From positions 1 through 64,000 of the forward strand of contig NZ_JAUXMX010000047.1 of the NCBI RefSeq assembly GCF_030683065.1: DNA of 64,000 bases. The letters are read 5' to 3'. Shown piece by piece: positions 48,163-57,556 of the stretch. The DNA comes from Pseudomonas sp. (GTDB taxonomy: Bacteria > Pseudomonadota > Gammaproteobacteria > Pseudomonadales > Pseudomonadaceae). Every line of letters begins with the position of its first letter. The stretch's first letter is position 1. The position numbers were made by a program, and so were the translations under genes. Under the pieces are notes generated by a model. The model was not told the DNA's origin. It worked only from the letters and a program-made list of their open reading frames with translations, and made no database searches.

Positions 48163-48188
48163 TGTTACCGCCTCAATACCGCGTAACA
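48163..48188 (+). promoter_or_regulatory. CbrB upstream activator site for crcZ
   Basis: TGTTAC, exactly 14 bases, then GTAACA: a perfect match to the CbrB site as I recall it from P. putida. Additional half-sites follow (GGTAAC at about 48204 and CGTAAC at about 48233). The site is about 100 bp upstream of the sigma-54 promoter, a normal enhancer distance. Confidence 0.8.
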
Positions 48189-48284
48189 AAGTCCGGGGCT
48201 TATGGTAACGAGCACATGGCGAGCTCCGTTCTCGTAACGACCCGTAAAAACCTAAGCTATTGTTTTAAAAGGAATTGATAAAGA

Positions 48285-48300
48285 TGGCACGGCTCATGCT
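48285..48300 (+). promoter_or_regulatory. Sigma-54 promoter of crcZ
   Basis: TGGCACGGCTCATGCT: the -24 element is consensus, and GG and GC are 10 bases apart. The predicted start is near 48311. Confidence 0.85.
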
Positions 48301-48310
48301 TTATCTACCG

Positions 48311-48677
48311 CACAACAACAATAACAAGCACTGCACCCGATAATAAAAACAAGACGTAACGACTCCAGCACAATAAAAACAACACGGCGGAGGCGCAGCT
48401 AACTGATCATTTTGGAACGCAATTGCTTTTGGGCTTGCCCCGCAACCGGACAGAGAACAACAAAACTGCCTCAAGGCAGATCCCGTACTGGTTGGGTCAC
48501 GCAATGACCATGGCAGCGTCAGCATTCAAAGTAATCCGTTTGCTATTGACTCCTGGCTTGGGAGTTTTTCAGACAGTCTTTGACTTAATAGAACGGGCAA
48601 CTCAACAAAAACAACAAGCCCGCCATAATAATAAAAATACAGCACGTACCTGCTTGAGGGGGAGCTTCGGCTCCCCC
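48311..48677 (+). ncRNA. crcZ: CrcZ regulatory RNA
   Basis: About 367 nt in the cbrB-pcnB interval, ending in the hairpin GGGGGAGC-TTCG-GCTCCCCC. It carries six A-rich Hfq/Crc-binding stretches: AACAACAATAACAA (48314), AATAAAAACAAG (48342), AATAAAAACAAC (48373), AACAACAAAA (48456), AACAAAAACAACAAG (48604) and AATAATAAAAAT (48627). CrcZ sequesters Hfq (with Crc) and relieves catabolite repression. No U run follows the hairpin, so the 3' end may be processed. The 5' end is inferred from the promoter. Confidence 0.9.
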
Positions 48678-48826
48678 AGTAGCATCCAGGAACCATGGTT
48701 CTGCCAGTACGCCCTGCACCATCTCCCCGACTCACCTACACCATCTCCCGACACAATGCTAGAATCCGCGCCATTCCAGTGGCCAGCGATTATCCTGGCC
48801 TGTCATTTCGTCAAACAGTGCATCCC

Positions 48827-50236
48827 ATGCTGAAAAAGCTGTTCAAGTCTCTACGCTCGCCCCTGCGCCGTGGCAAACCCTCGCACAGCACTCCTGAAGT
48901 GCTGAACAGTAGCCAGCACCCGATCAACCGCGGGGAAATAAGCCGCTACGCCATCAGCGTGGTCGAGCGCCTGCAGCAAGCCGGCTACCAGGCCTACCTG
49001 GTCGGGGGTTGCGTGCGCGACCTGTTGCTCGACATCGAACCCAAGGATTTCGACGTGGCCACCAGCGCCACCCCGGAACAAGTGCGTGCCGAGTTCCGCA
49101 ATGCCCGAGTGATCGGCCGACGCTTCAAGCTGGTGCATGTGCACTTCGGCCGCGAAATCATTGAGGTCGCTACCTTTCGCGCCAATCACCCGGAAGGCGA
49201 CGACGAGGAAGACAATCACCTGTCCTCGCGCAACGAGAGCGGGCGCATTCTGCGCGACAACGTCTATGGCAGCCTGGAGAACGACGCCCAGCGCCGCGAC
49301 TTCACCATCAATGCGCTGTACTACGATCCGGCCACCGAGCGCATTCTGGATTACGCCAATGGCGTGCACGACATTCGCAACCACCTGATCCGCCTGATTG
49401 GTGACCCGACCCAGCGCTACCAGGAAGACCCGGTACGCATGCTGCGGGCTGTGCGTTTCGCTGCCAAGCTGGACTTTGATATCGAAAAGCACAGTGCCGC
49501 ACCTATTTATAAACTGGCGCCGATGCTGCGTGACATTCCCTCCGCGCGCCTGTTCGACGAAGTACTCAAGTTGTTCCTCGCCGGTTACGCGGTTTACACC
49601 TATGAGCTGCTGGTCGATTACGGCCTGTTCGGTCAACTCTTTCCGGCCAGCGCCGCCGCACTCAAGCACAACTCCGACTACACCGACACCTTGATTCGCA
49701 ACGCCCTGGCCAGCACCGATCTGCGTATCCAGCAAGGCAAGACGGTAACCCCGGCGTTCCTCTTCGCGGCCCTGCTCTGGCCGGCGCTGCCAGCACGCGT
49801 GATCAAGCTGCAAGATCGCGGCGTGCCTGCCATTCCTGCGATGCAGGAAGCGGCCCAGGAACTGATCAACGAACAGTGCCAGCTGATTGCCGTACCCAAG
49901 CGCTTTACCATGCCGATCCGCGAGATCTGGGACATGCAGGAACGCCTGCCACGACGCACCGGCAAGCGCTCCGATCTGCTGCTGGAAAACCCACGTTTTC
50001 GCGCCGGTTACGACTTCCTCTTGTTGCGCGAAAGCGCTGGCGAGGAGACTGGCGGACTGGGCGAATGGTGGACGGATTATCAGGACGCCAGCGACAGTGA
50101 ACGACGCGCCATGATTCGCGACCTCAGCAGCCAGGACGACAGCAGTGGCGCACCGCGCAAGCGGCGTCGCAGCGGCAGCAAGCGCAAACGCGCACCCGGC
50201 GCCGATGGTGCGCCCAAGCCAGCTGCCAGCGAATAA
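48827..50236 (+). CDS. pcnB: Poly(A) polymerase I
   Basis: 469 aa. Nucleotidyltransferase motif YLVGGCVRDLLLDIEPKDFDVATSA, RRDFTINALYYDP, and the RNA-binding helical region are complete. A basic C-terminal tail (RKRRRSGSKRKRAPG) is typical. It adds A tails that speed RNA decay. Start MLKKLFKSLRSPLRRGK; the track's 44-codon extension overlaps the crcZ/pcnB spacer. Confidence 0.94.
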   Translation: MLKKLFKSLRSPLRRGKPSHSTPEVLNSSQHPINRGEISRYAISVVERLQQAGYQAYLVGGCVRDLLLDIEPKDFDVATSATPEQVRAEFRNARVIGRRFKLVHVHFGREIIEVATFRANHPEGDDEEDNHLSSRNESGRILRDNVYGSLENDAQRRDFTINALYYDPATERILDYANGVHDIRNHLIRLIGDPTQRYQEDPVRMLRAVRFAAKLDFDIEKHSAAPIYKLAPMLRDIPSARLFDEVLKLFLAGYAVYTYELLVDYGLFGQLFPASAAALKHNSDYTDTLIRNALASTDLRIQQGKTVTPAFLFAALLWPALPARVIKLQDRGVPAIPAMQEAAQELINEQCQLIAVPKRFTMPIREIWDMQERLPRRTGKRSDLLLENPRFRAGYDFLLLRESAGEETGGLGEWWTDYQDASDSERRAMIRDLSSQDDSSGAPRKRRRSGSKRKRAPGADGAPKPAASE

Positions 50237-50727
50237 TGCAGCGGGTGTATCTCGGCCTCGGCAGCAACCTTGCCGAGCCGCTCGCGCAACTGCGTGGCGC
50301 TCTTGCAGCGCTGGCCGCGCTGCCGCACTCGCAACTAACCGGCACCTCCGGCTTTTATAGCAGCGACCCGCTCGGCCCGGCCGACCAGCCGCGCTATGTA
50401 AACGCTGTGGCAGCGCTGGATACCGCACTGGAGCCGCTGCAACTGCTCGACGCCCTGCAAGCCATCGAGCTGAACCAGGGCCGTGAGCGCAAAGCCGAAC
50501 GCTGGGGCCCGCGCACCCTCGATCTGGATATCCTGCTATTCGGCGACCTGATACTCGACGAGCCACGTCTGCACGTGCCGCATTACCACATGCATGCCCG
50601 GGCTTTTGTGCTCTACCCGCTGGCAGAGCTTAATCCAGAGCTGCGCCTACCCGACGGTCGAACCCTGCAGGACTTGCTCATCGCCTGCCCCTTCGAAGGC
50701 CTGGAGCGCCTGCCTGACGGTCCGTAG
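50236..50727 (+). CDS. folK: 6-hydroxymethyl-7,8-dihydropterin pyrophosphokinase
   Basis: 163 aa folate-pathway enzyme. HPPK motifs YLGLGSNLAEP, YVNAVAALDTAL, and the signature RWGPRTLDLDILLFGD are intact. Its ATG overlaps the pcnB TAA by one base. Here it is followed by a repeat and then panB. Confidence 0.95.
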   Translation: MQRVYLGLGSNLAEPLAQLRGALAALAALPHSQLTGTSGFYSSDPLGPADQPRYVNAVAALDTALEPLQLLDALQAIELNQGRERKAERWGPRTLDLDILLFGDLILDEPRLHVPHYHMHARAFVLYPLAELNPELRLPDGRTLQDLLIACPFEGLERLPDGP

Positions 50728-50865
50728 GATAGGTTAGTCGGCAAGACCGCATTTTCTGCGCGGCGTAACCCATCATTGCGGCTATCTGCTGACGCCCTGT
50801 TGAGTTACGCGGCGCCTCGAATCTGTGATTGGCTCGGGAGTGCAGCCGCCGCTAACCCATCCTAC
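50724..50865. repeat. Palindromic repeat unit after folK
   Basis: GTAGGATAGGTTAGTCGGC at the left (containing the folK stop) and GCCGCTAACCCATCCTAC at the right are inverted and near-identical. An inner pair (GGCGTAACCC and GAGTTACGCGGCGCC) nests within. It is a Pseudomonas-type BIME of about 142 bp. I see nothing else of note in the 348-bp gap except the panB leader. Confidence 0.55.
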
Positions 50866-51075
50866 GACCCGCACCAGCACTCCAGCCTCGACCCTACGAG
50901 AGCGCATTGGCGGTAACGCCAGTAACAGACCGGTAACACCTGCAATTGACTTCGCGTCGCCCCATCAGGACTATAGGCGTCCCGTTGCCCCGCACCGGTG
51001 CAAACCGAGGCCAATGCAGGCCATTTTGAAGCAGCGAATGACTGCTTGCCGAACGCCTGAGTGAGGACGATTGTT

Positions 51076-51876
51076 ATGCCTGACGTTACCGTGACCACCC
51101 TGCAAAGCCTCAAGCAGAGCGGCGAGAAAATCGCCATGTTGACCTGCTACGACGCTACCTTCGCCCAGACTGTCTGCCAGGCGGGCATCGAGGTGCTGCT
51201 GGTCGGCGACTCCCTCGGCATGGTGCTGCAAGGTCACGACAGCACCTTGCCGGTCAATGTCACCGACATGGCCTACCACACCGCGTGCGTGAAGCGCGGT
51301 AACCAGGGGGCCCTGATCCTCGTTGACCTGCCATTTATGGCTTACGCCACCATTGAGCAGACGCTGCAAAACTGCGCAGTGCTGATGCAGGCCGGCGCAC
51401 ACATGGTCAAGCTTGAGGGCGCTGCCTGGCTGGCCGAGCCAATCCGCCTGTTGGCCGAGCGCGGCGTGCCGGTCTGTGCCCACCTGGGCCTGACGCCACA
51501 AGCGGTGAATATCCTCGGTGGTTATAAAGTCCAGGGGCGCCACGAAGCCCAGGCACGGCAGATGCGCGCCGATGCCATGGCCCTGGAGCAAGCCGGCGCG
51601 GCCATGCTGCTGCTTGAATGCGTACCCAGTGACCTCGCCACGGAGATCAGTCAGGCGGTGAAGATCCCAGTCATCGGCATCGGCGCCGGCAGCGGCACCG
51701 ACGGCCAAGTGCTGGTCCTGCACGACATGCTGGGCCTGTCCCTGAGTGGCCGCACGCCCAAGTTCGTAAAGAACTTCATGGCTGGGCAAAGCAGCATCCA
51801 GAACGCGCTCAGCGCCTACGTCAAGGCGGTAAAGGACGGTAGTTTCCCGGCAATCGAACACGGATTTTCTGCATGA
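51076..51876 (+). CDS. panB: 3-methyl-2-oxobutanoate hydroxymethyltransferase
   Basis: 266 aa TIM barrel that makes ketopantoate from ketoisovalerate, the first committed step to pantothenate. Motifs [34 protein letters not shown] and [17 protein letters not shown] are all present. Start [13 protein letters not shown] with GAGGA upstream, five codons into the track ORF. Confidence 0.95.
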   Translation: MPDVTVTTLQSLKQSGEKIAMLTCYDATFAQTVCQAGIEVLLVGDSLGMVLQGHDSTLPVNVTDMAYHTACVKRGNQGALILVDLPFMAYATIEQTLQNCAVLMQAGAHMVKLEGAAWLAEPIRLLAERGVPVCAHLGLTPQAVNILGGYKVQGRHEAQARQMRADAMALEQAGAAMLLLECVPSDLATEISQAVKIPVIGIGAGSGTDGQVLVLHDMLGLSLSGRTPKFVKNFMAGQSSIQNALSAYVKAVKDGSFPAIEHGFSA

Positions 51877-52733
51877 TCACGGTTAAGACCACTTTGGAGC
51901 TACGCGCAGCCGTCGCCCAGGCTCGCGCCGAGGGCAAGCAGATCGGTTTTGTTCCAACCATGGGCAACTTGCACGCCGGGCATGTTGCCTTGGTTGAGAA
52001 AGCCGCTCAGCGCGCCGATTTCGTGGTCGCCAGCATTTTCGTCAACCCGCTGCAGTTCGGCCCCGGCGAAGACCTGAGCAACTACCCGCGCACCTTGGCC
52101 GCCGACCAGGAAAAACTCCTCAGTGCCGGCTGCCACCTGCTGTTCAATCCGGACGTGGACGAGATGTATCCCGACGGCATGGCCAGTCAGACCCGGGTCA
52201 GCGTTCAGGGTGTTTCCGAAGGCCTGTGCGGCGCCAGCCGCCCCGGCCATTTCGACGGCGTCGCCACCGTGGTGACCAAGCTGTTCAACCTGGTGCAACC
52301 CGACCTGGCCGTTTTCGGGCAAAAGGACTTCCAGCAACTGGCCGTGATTCGCACGCTGGTGCACGACCTGAACATGCCGATCCAGATTATCGGCGAGCCG
52401 ACCATCCGCGCCGAAGATGGCCTCGCGTTATCCTCGCGTAACGGCTACCTCGACGCCGCGCAACGCGCCGTCGCCCCAGCCCTGTACTGCAGCCTGCAAC
52501 AGATCGCCCGTGCACTTGACGCGGGTGAGCGCGACTTCAGCAAGCTGATCGAGACGGCACATCAGCAACAATTAGCCGCCGGCTTGCGCCCGGACTATCT
52601 GGAAATCCGCGAGGCGAGCAGCCTGCGCCCGGCAACCTCCACGGATCACCAGCTGGTGATTCTGGCAGCGGCATTTCTTGGCGGCACTCGCCTGATCGAC
52701 AACCTGATGCTCGACCTCAACGCCACAGTTTGA
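51873..52733 (+). CDS. panC: Pantothenate synthetase
   Basis: 286 aa; joins pantoate and beta-alanine with ATP. HIGH-type motif [38 protein letters not shown] and KMSKS-type [10 protein letters not shown] are complete. Overlaps panB by 4 bp (ATGA). panD is not here. Confidence 0.96.
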   Translation: MITVKTTLELRAAVAQARAEGKQIGFVPTMGNLHAGHVALVEKAAQRADFVVASIFVNPLQFGPGEDLSNYPRTLAADQEKLLSAGCHLLFNPDVDEMYPDGMASQTRVSVQGVSEGLCGASRPGHFDGVATVVTKLFNLVQPDLAVFGQKDFQQLAVIRTLVHDLNMPIQIIGEPTIRAEDGLALSSRNGYLDAAQRAVAPALYCSLQQIARALDAGERDFSKLIETAHQQQLAAGLRPDYLEIREASSLRPATSTDHQLVILAAAFLGGTRLIDNLMLDLNATV

Positions 52734-52749
52734 TCGACGGCCTTGGCTC

Positions 52750-52776
52750 GGTGTCATCAGCGGATCTGATGACACC
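52750..52776 (+). terminator. Hairpin after panC
   Basis: GGTGTCATCAG and CTGATGACACC enclose CGGAT, a perfect 11-bp stem 16 bp after panC. There is no T run, so its efficiency is uncertain. The rest of the 383-bp gap to pgi has no recognised feature. Confidence 0.5.
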
Positions 52777-53116
52777 GACGCGGGCCTGATCATGAGCGCC
52801 GACTGGCCGGTGCCTGGCCGCCGCACAATGCGATTGCGCTAGCGTTTGCCTCCTCTGGGCTCACGCCGGTTACACTGATGCGAGCTTTTTGACTTTTTGG
52901 CCTGACCCTTCGTCTACCTGCAACACGCACGTGGGGTAGCGCCTTTTCGTTGGTGGTGCATCCATTGCGTGCTGCACGGCGATGAACCGCAGGTGGGGCC
53001 GCCCAGGGCCAAATTGCCGCTTGCGCACGCATGCAATACCCAACGGATACACGGCCTATTCGCTACCCTGGCGCCGACTCACCCAAGACTGCTCACGCAC
53101 AAGGAAGCCACACCAC

Positions 53117-54781
53117 ATGGCGTACTACCAGCACCCACTTGATGTCACCGCCCTGCCCACCTGGAAGGCCCTCCAGGAACACCGCGCCAGCTTGCAGAGT
53201 TTCAGCATGCGCGAGGCCTTCAACAGGGACGCTCAGCGTTTCGATCACCTTTCTTTGAGCAGCTGCGGCCTGTTCCTCGACTACTCGAAGAACCTGATCA
53301 CCCTGGAAACCCGCGAGCTGCTGGTCCGCCTGGCCAAGGAGTGCGGACTGGAGCAGGCCATTCGGGCACAGTTCGACGGTGAGCCGATCAACGCCTCGGA
53401 AGCACGTCCGGCCCTGCACACCGCATTGCGCCGACCGATCGGCGACACGGTCATGGTCAACGGTAGCGACGTGATGCCCGAGGTACAGCGCGTGCTGCAC
53501 CAAATGACGGAGCTGGTCGGGCGGGTGCATGACGGGCTGTGGCGTGGCTACAGTGAGAAACCGATCACCGACGTGGTGAATATTGGTATCGGCGGCTCCT
53601 TCCTCGGCCCACAACTGGTCTCCGAAGCCCTGCTGCCCTTCGCCCAACGCGGCGTTCGCTGCCATTACCTGGCCAACATCGATGGCAGCTCGTTCCACGA
53701 GTTAGCCGCCAAGTTGCGCGCCGAGACGACCCTGTTCATCGTCTCATCGAAATCCTTCAGCACCCTGGAAACCCTGAAGAACGCCCAGGCGGCGCGCAGC
53801 TGGTACCTGGCCCAGGGCGGCTCCGAGGCCGAGCTTTATCGGCACTTTATTGCCGTGTCCAGCAACACCCAGGCAGCCGTGGCCTTCGGCATCCACGAAG
53901 AGAACGTGTTCCCGATGTGGGACTGGGTCGGCGGGCGTTATTCGCTGTGGTCAGCCATCGGCCTGCCGATCGCCATGTCGATCGGCATGTCCAACTTCAA
54001 GGAACTGCTGTCCGGTGCCTATAGCATGGACGAGCATTTCCAGAGTGCCCCCTTCGAACAGAACATGCCGGTGCTGCTGGCTCTACTGGGAATCTGGTAC
54101 GGCAACTTCTGGGGCGCGCAGAGCCAGGCGATCCTGCCGTACGATCACTACCTGCGCAATATCACCAAACACCTGCAGCAACTGGACATGGAGTCCAACG
54201 GCAAGAGCGTGCTGCAGGACGGCCAACCCGTGGCCTGTGCCACCGGCCCGGTCATCTGGGGCGGGGTCGGTTGCAACGGCCAGCATGCCTACCACCAACT
54301 GCTGCACCAGGGCACCCAACTGATTCCGGCGGACTTCATCGTCCCAGTGGTCAGCTACAACCCGGTTGCCGATCACCATCAATGGCTCTACGCCAACTGC
54401 CTGTCACAGAGCCAGGCACTGATGCTCGGCAAGACGCGCGAAGAAGCCGAGACCGAACTGCGCAGCCAGGGCCTGAGCGAAGCTGAAGTACAGCGCCTGG
54501 CACCGCACAAGGTGATCCCTGGTAACCGGCCGAGCAATACCCTGGTACTCGAACGCATCAGCCCGCGCCGCTTAGGCTCACTGGTGGCAATGTACGAGCA
54601 CAAGGTGTTTGCCCAGAGTGCCCTCTGGGGCATCAATGCCTTCGATCAGTGGGGCGTGGAGCTGGGCAAGGACTTGGGCAAGAGCGTCTATTCGCGCCTG
54701 GTTGGCAGTGACACCAAGCCAGCCGAGGATGCATCGACCCAGGGCCTGATTGAGTTCTTCCGCGGCCGCCATCGCGGCTGA
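53117..54781 (+). CDS. pgi: Glucose-6-phosphate isomerase
   Basis: 554 aa. PGI signatures [44 protein letters not shown] and [14 protein letters not shown] with catalytic Glu/His/Lys are complete. Start [19 protein letters not shown], 45 codons into the track ORF. The order panC-pgi matches other pseudomonads; the next gene in P. putida is an acetyl-CoA synthetase, whereas here it is a thiolase. Confidence 0.95.
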   Translation: MAYYQHPLDVTALPTWKALQEHRASLQSFSMREAFNRDAQRFDHLSLSSCGLFLDYSKNLITLETRELLVRLAKECGLEQAIRAQFDGEPINASEARPALHTALRRPIGDTVMVNGSDVMPEVQRVLHQMTELVGRVHDGLWRGYSEKPITDVVNIGIGGSFLGPQLVSEALLPFAQRGVRCHYLANIDGSSFHELAAKLRAETTLFIVSSKSFSTLETLKNAQAARSWYLAQGGSEAELYRHFIAVSSNTQAAVAFGIHEENVFPMWDWVGGRYSLWSAIGLPIAMSIGMSNFKELLSGAYSMDEHFQSAPFEQNMPVLLALLGIWYGNFWGAQSQAILPYDHYLRNITKHLQQLDMESNGKSVLQDGQPVACATGPVIWGGVGCNGQHAYHQLLHQGTQLIPADFIVPVVSYNPVADHHQWLYANCLSQSQALMLGKTREEAETELRSQGLSEAEVQRLAPHKVIPGNRPSNTLVLERISPRRLGSLVAMYEHKVFAQSALWGINAFDQWGVELGKDLGKSVYSRLVGSDTKPAEDASTQGLIEFFRGRHRG

Positions 54782-55091
54782 TTAGCGGCGGAAGCATCAC
54801 CCATCGACAACCCGGCCCTGGCCGGCTTGCGGCTGGCTGCACTGCTCTTCAACCCAGGGCGGTGCAGGAACTATTCTTATAGCCATGTGCGCATTAGCCC
54901 GCACCCAGACTACTTGCGAACAGCAAGGGCCAATGCACCCAGCGTGATGCGGCCACGGCCTGCCTCGGCCTGCCGTCGGCGTGATGCGGCCTCTGACCGG
55001 CGGGTTCGCACGCTGGTCCACAACCAAGCCCCTGTGCAACCATAGCGCCCTTGCCACAACTCACCGCCCCACTTTCTTGAGGAACTCCATC

Positions 55092-56273
55092 ATGCAAGAA
55101 GTCGTCATCGTCGCCGCCACCCGTACCGCCGTCGGCAGCTTCCAGGGTGCGCTGGCGAGTATTCCGGCCCCTGAATTGGGCGCTGCGGTGATCCGTCGCC
55201 TGCTGGAACAAACCGGCCTGGACGGCGCCGAGGTCGACGAAGTGATCCTCGGCCAGGTGCTGACCGCAGGTAGCGGGCAGAACCCGGCACGCCAGGCGGC
55301 AATCCTCGCGGGGCTGCCCCATGCGGTACCGGCACTGACCCTGAACAAAGTCTGCGGCTCGGGCCTCAAAGCCCTGCACTTGGGCGCCCAGGCGATTCGC
55401 TGCGGCGATGCCGAGGTGATCATCGCCGGCGGCATGGAGAACATGAGCCTGGCGCCTTATGTGATGCCCGGCGCCCGCACCGGCCTGCGCATGGGCCACG
55501 CCAAGCTGGTCGATAGCATGATCACCGACGGCCTGTGGGACGCCTTCAACGACTACCACATGGGCATCACCGCCGAAAACCTGGTGGACAAGTACGCCAT
55601 CACCCGCGAGGAACAGGACGCCTTCGCCGCCGCCTCGCAGCAGAAAGCCTGCGCCGCCATCGAGGCCGGTCGTTTCAAGGATGAAATCACCCCGATCCTG
55701 ATTCCCCAGCGCAAGGGCGAGCCGCTGGCCTTTGCCACCGACGAACAACCGCGTGCCGGCACCAGCGCCGAGTCGCTAGGCAAGCTGAAACCAGCGTTCA
55801 AGAAAGACGGCAGCGTCACCGCTGGTAATGCCTCCAGCCTCAACGACGGCGCTGCCGCGGTGCTGTTGATGAGTGCAGCAAAAGCCCAGGCCCTCGGCCT
55901 GCCGGTTTTGGCACGCATCGCCAGTTACGCCAATGCCGGCGTCGACCCAGCGATCATGGGCATTGGCCCAGTCTCTGCCACCCAGCGCTGCCTGGCAAAG
56001 GCCGGCTGGAGTATCGAGCAACTGGACCTGATCGAAGCTAACGAAGCCTTCGCCGCCCAGGCCCTGGCCGTCGGCAAGGAACTGCAGTGGGATGCCAGCA
56101 AGGTCAACGTCAACGGTGGCGCCATCGCCATCGGCCACCCGATTGGTGGTTCAGGCTGCCGGATTCTGGTGACCCTGCTGCACGAGATGATCAAACGTGA
56201 TGCCAAGAAAGGCCTGGCTACCCTGTGCATCGGCGGTGGTCAGGGCGTGGCCCTGGCAATTGAGCGCGGATAA
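55092..56273 (+). CDS. Acetyl-CoA C-acetyltransferase (thiolase)
   Basis: 393 aa type II biosynthetic-type thiolase. Active-site Cys in [39 protein letters not shown] and the C-terminal [13 protein letters not shown] are intact. Condenses or cleaves acetoacetyl-CoA. Stand-alone, preceded by a 310-bp gap with no recognised gene. Confidence 0.93.
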   Translation: MQEVVIVAATRTAVGSFQGALASIPAPELGAAVIRRLLEQTGLDGAEVDEVILGQVLTAGSGQNPARQAAILAGLPHAVPALTLNKVCGSGLKALHLGAQAIRCGDAEVIIAGGMENMSLAPYVMPGARTGLRMGHAKLVDSMITDGLWDAFNDYHMGITAENLVDKYAITREEQDAFAAASQQKACAAIEAGRFKDEITPILIPQRKGEPLAFATDEQPRAGTSAESLGKLKPAFKKDGSVTAGNASSLNDGAAAVLLMSAAKAQALGLPVLARIASYANAGVDPAIMGIGPVSATQRCLAKAGWSIEQLDLIEANEAFAAQALAVGKELQWDASKVNVNGGAIAIGHPIGGSGCRILVTLLHEMIKRDAKKGLATLCIGGGQGVALAIERG

Positions 56274-56474
56274 ACAACTTCACGCAGGTTGGGCGGGGAC
56301 ACGCTGACTGAGCTCAACAAAGCCCAGCCTACGCGTCACCGGCCGACCACAACCTCGGGCTTACGGCGTTAGTAACAGCCTACCCCGCGCTCTTCGCGTT
56401 GCCCTGCAAGCTGATCCAAACACCGGGCTTTTTCTTGATAAACTGCGCGCCTTTCCTTTCCCGAGTTGTCGCGC

Positions 56475-57491
56475 ATGCCCTCTCTCGACTTGGCGCTGCG
56501 CGCCGCACTGAATAACCGCCAGGACCTGCTAGCAGAGCTGCAGCAACAGGGCAGCGACTGTTACCGGCTATTCCATGGCAGCCAGGAAGGCGCCGGCGGT
56601 CTGACCATCGACCGCTACGGGCCGCAGTTATTGGTGCAAAGCTTTCATCAGAGCCTCAGCCGCGATGAGCTGCTGCAACTGGCCGAACAATCCAGCCAGG
56701 CCCTCGATACGCCGCTGCTACTGGTCTACAACGATCGCTCCCAAGGCAACTCGCGGATCGATCGCACTGATCCGGTCTATCTGCCCCAGCCCGAAGCGCT
56801 GGAGGATCAGATTGGCCATGAATGGGGCCTCAACTATCGCGTGCGCGCTCGCCATGCCGGCCAAGACCCGCTGCTGTTTCTCGACCTGCGCAACGCTCGC
56901 GGCTGGATCAAGGCGCACAGCGCCGGCAAGTCTGTGCTCAACCTGTTCGCTTACACCTGCGGCGTCGGCCTCAGCGCGGCCGCCGGCGGCGCCAGCGAAG
57001 TGATCAACCTGGACTTTGCCGAAGGCAACCTGGCAGTCGGCCGTGAAAACGCCGCACTGAATCCCCAACTGGCACCCATGCAGTTCATCCAGTCCGATTA
57101 TTTTCCGGCGATTCGCCAATTGGCAGGCCTGCCGATCAGCCCACGCCGCGGGCATAAGCTGCCCGACTATCCGCGCCTGCAGCCGCGCCAGTTTGACCGG
57201 GTATTGCTCGACCCGCCCGCCTGGGCCAAAAGCGCCTTTGGCACCGTCGACCTGCTGCGCGACTACCAGAGCCTGCTCAAACCAGCGATTCTTGCCACCG
57301 CCAATGACGGTGTACTGATCTGCTGCAACAACCTGGCAAAGGTCGCCCTGAGCGACTGGCGTGAACAGGTGCTGCGCTGCGCCGAAAAACTGGGGCGTCC
57401 GGTACGTGACTGCCAGACTCTGGCGCCAGCCCCGGACTTCCCCTCACTGGACGGCCAGCCGCCGCTGAAAACCCTGATCCTGCAGTTCTAA
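56475..57491 (+). CDS. Class I SAM-dependent methyltransferase, RlmI-like
   Basis: 338 aa. A PUA-like N-terminal segment (CYRLFHGSQEGAGGLTIDRYGPQLLVQ) is followed by a Rossmann methyltransferase: LFLDLRNARGWIKAHSAGKSVLNLFAYTCGVGLSAAAGG (motif I) and FDRVLLDPPAWAKS (motif IV). This is the layout of 23S rRNA m5C methyltransferases such as RlmI, though shorter. The track's TTG start is three codons earlier. Confidence 0.8.
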   Translation: MPSLDLALRAALNNRQDLLAELQQQGSDCYRLFHGSQEGAGGLTIDRYGPQLLVQSFHQSLSRDELLQLAEQSSQALDTPLLLVYNDRSQGNSRIDRTDPVYLPQPEALEDQIGHEWGLNYRVRARHAGQDPLLFLDLRNARGWIKAHSAGKSVLNLFAYTCGVGLSAAAGGASEVINLDFAEGNLAVGRENAALNPQLAPMQFIQSDYFPAIRQLAGLPISPRRGHKLPDYPRLQPRQFDRVLLDPPAWAKSAFGTVDLLRDYQSLLKPAILATANDGVLICCNNLAKVALSDWREQVLRCAEKLGRPVRDCQTLAPAPDFPSLDGQPPLKTLILQF

Positions 57492-57556
57492 CGCACAGAA
57501 AACACGCCACACTCGTCATCTGGAACTGTATGCACATGCCATACTCCAAGGCATTT

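Noticed and set aside
48851-50566. 571-aa minus-strand ORF
   Set aside because: Antisense shadow of pcnB and folK; no recognisable domain, no ribosome binding site.
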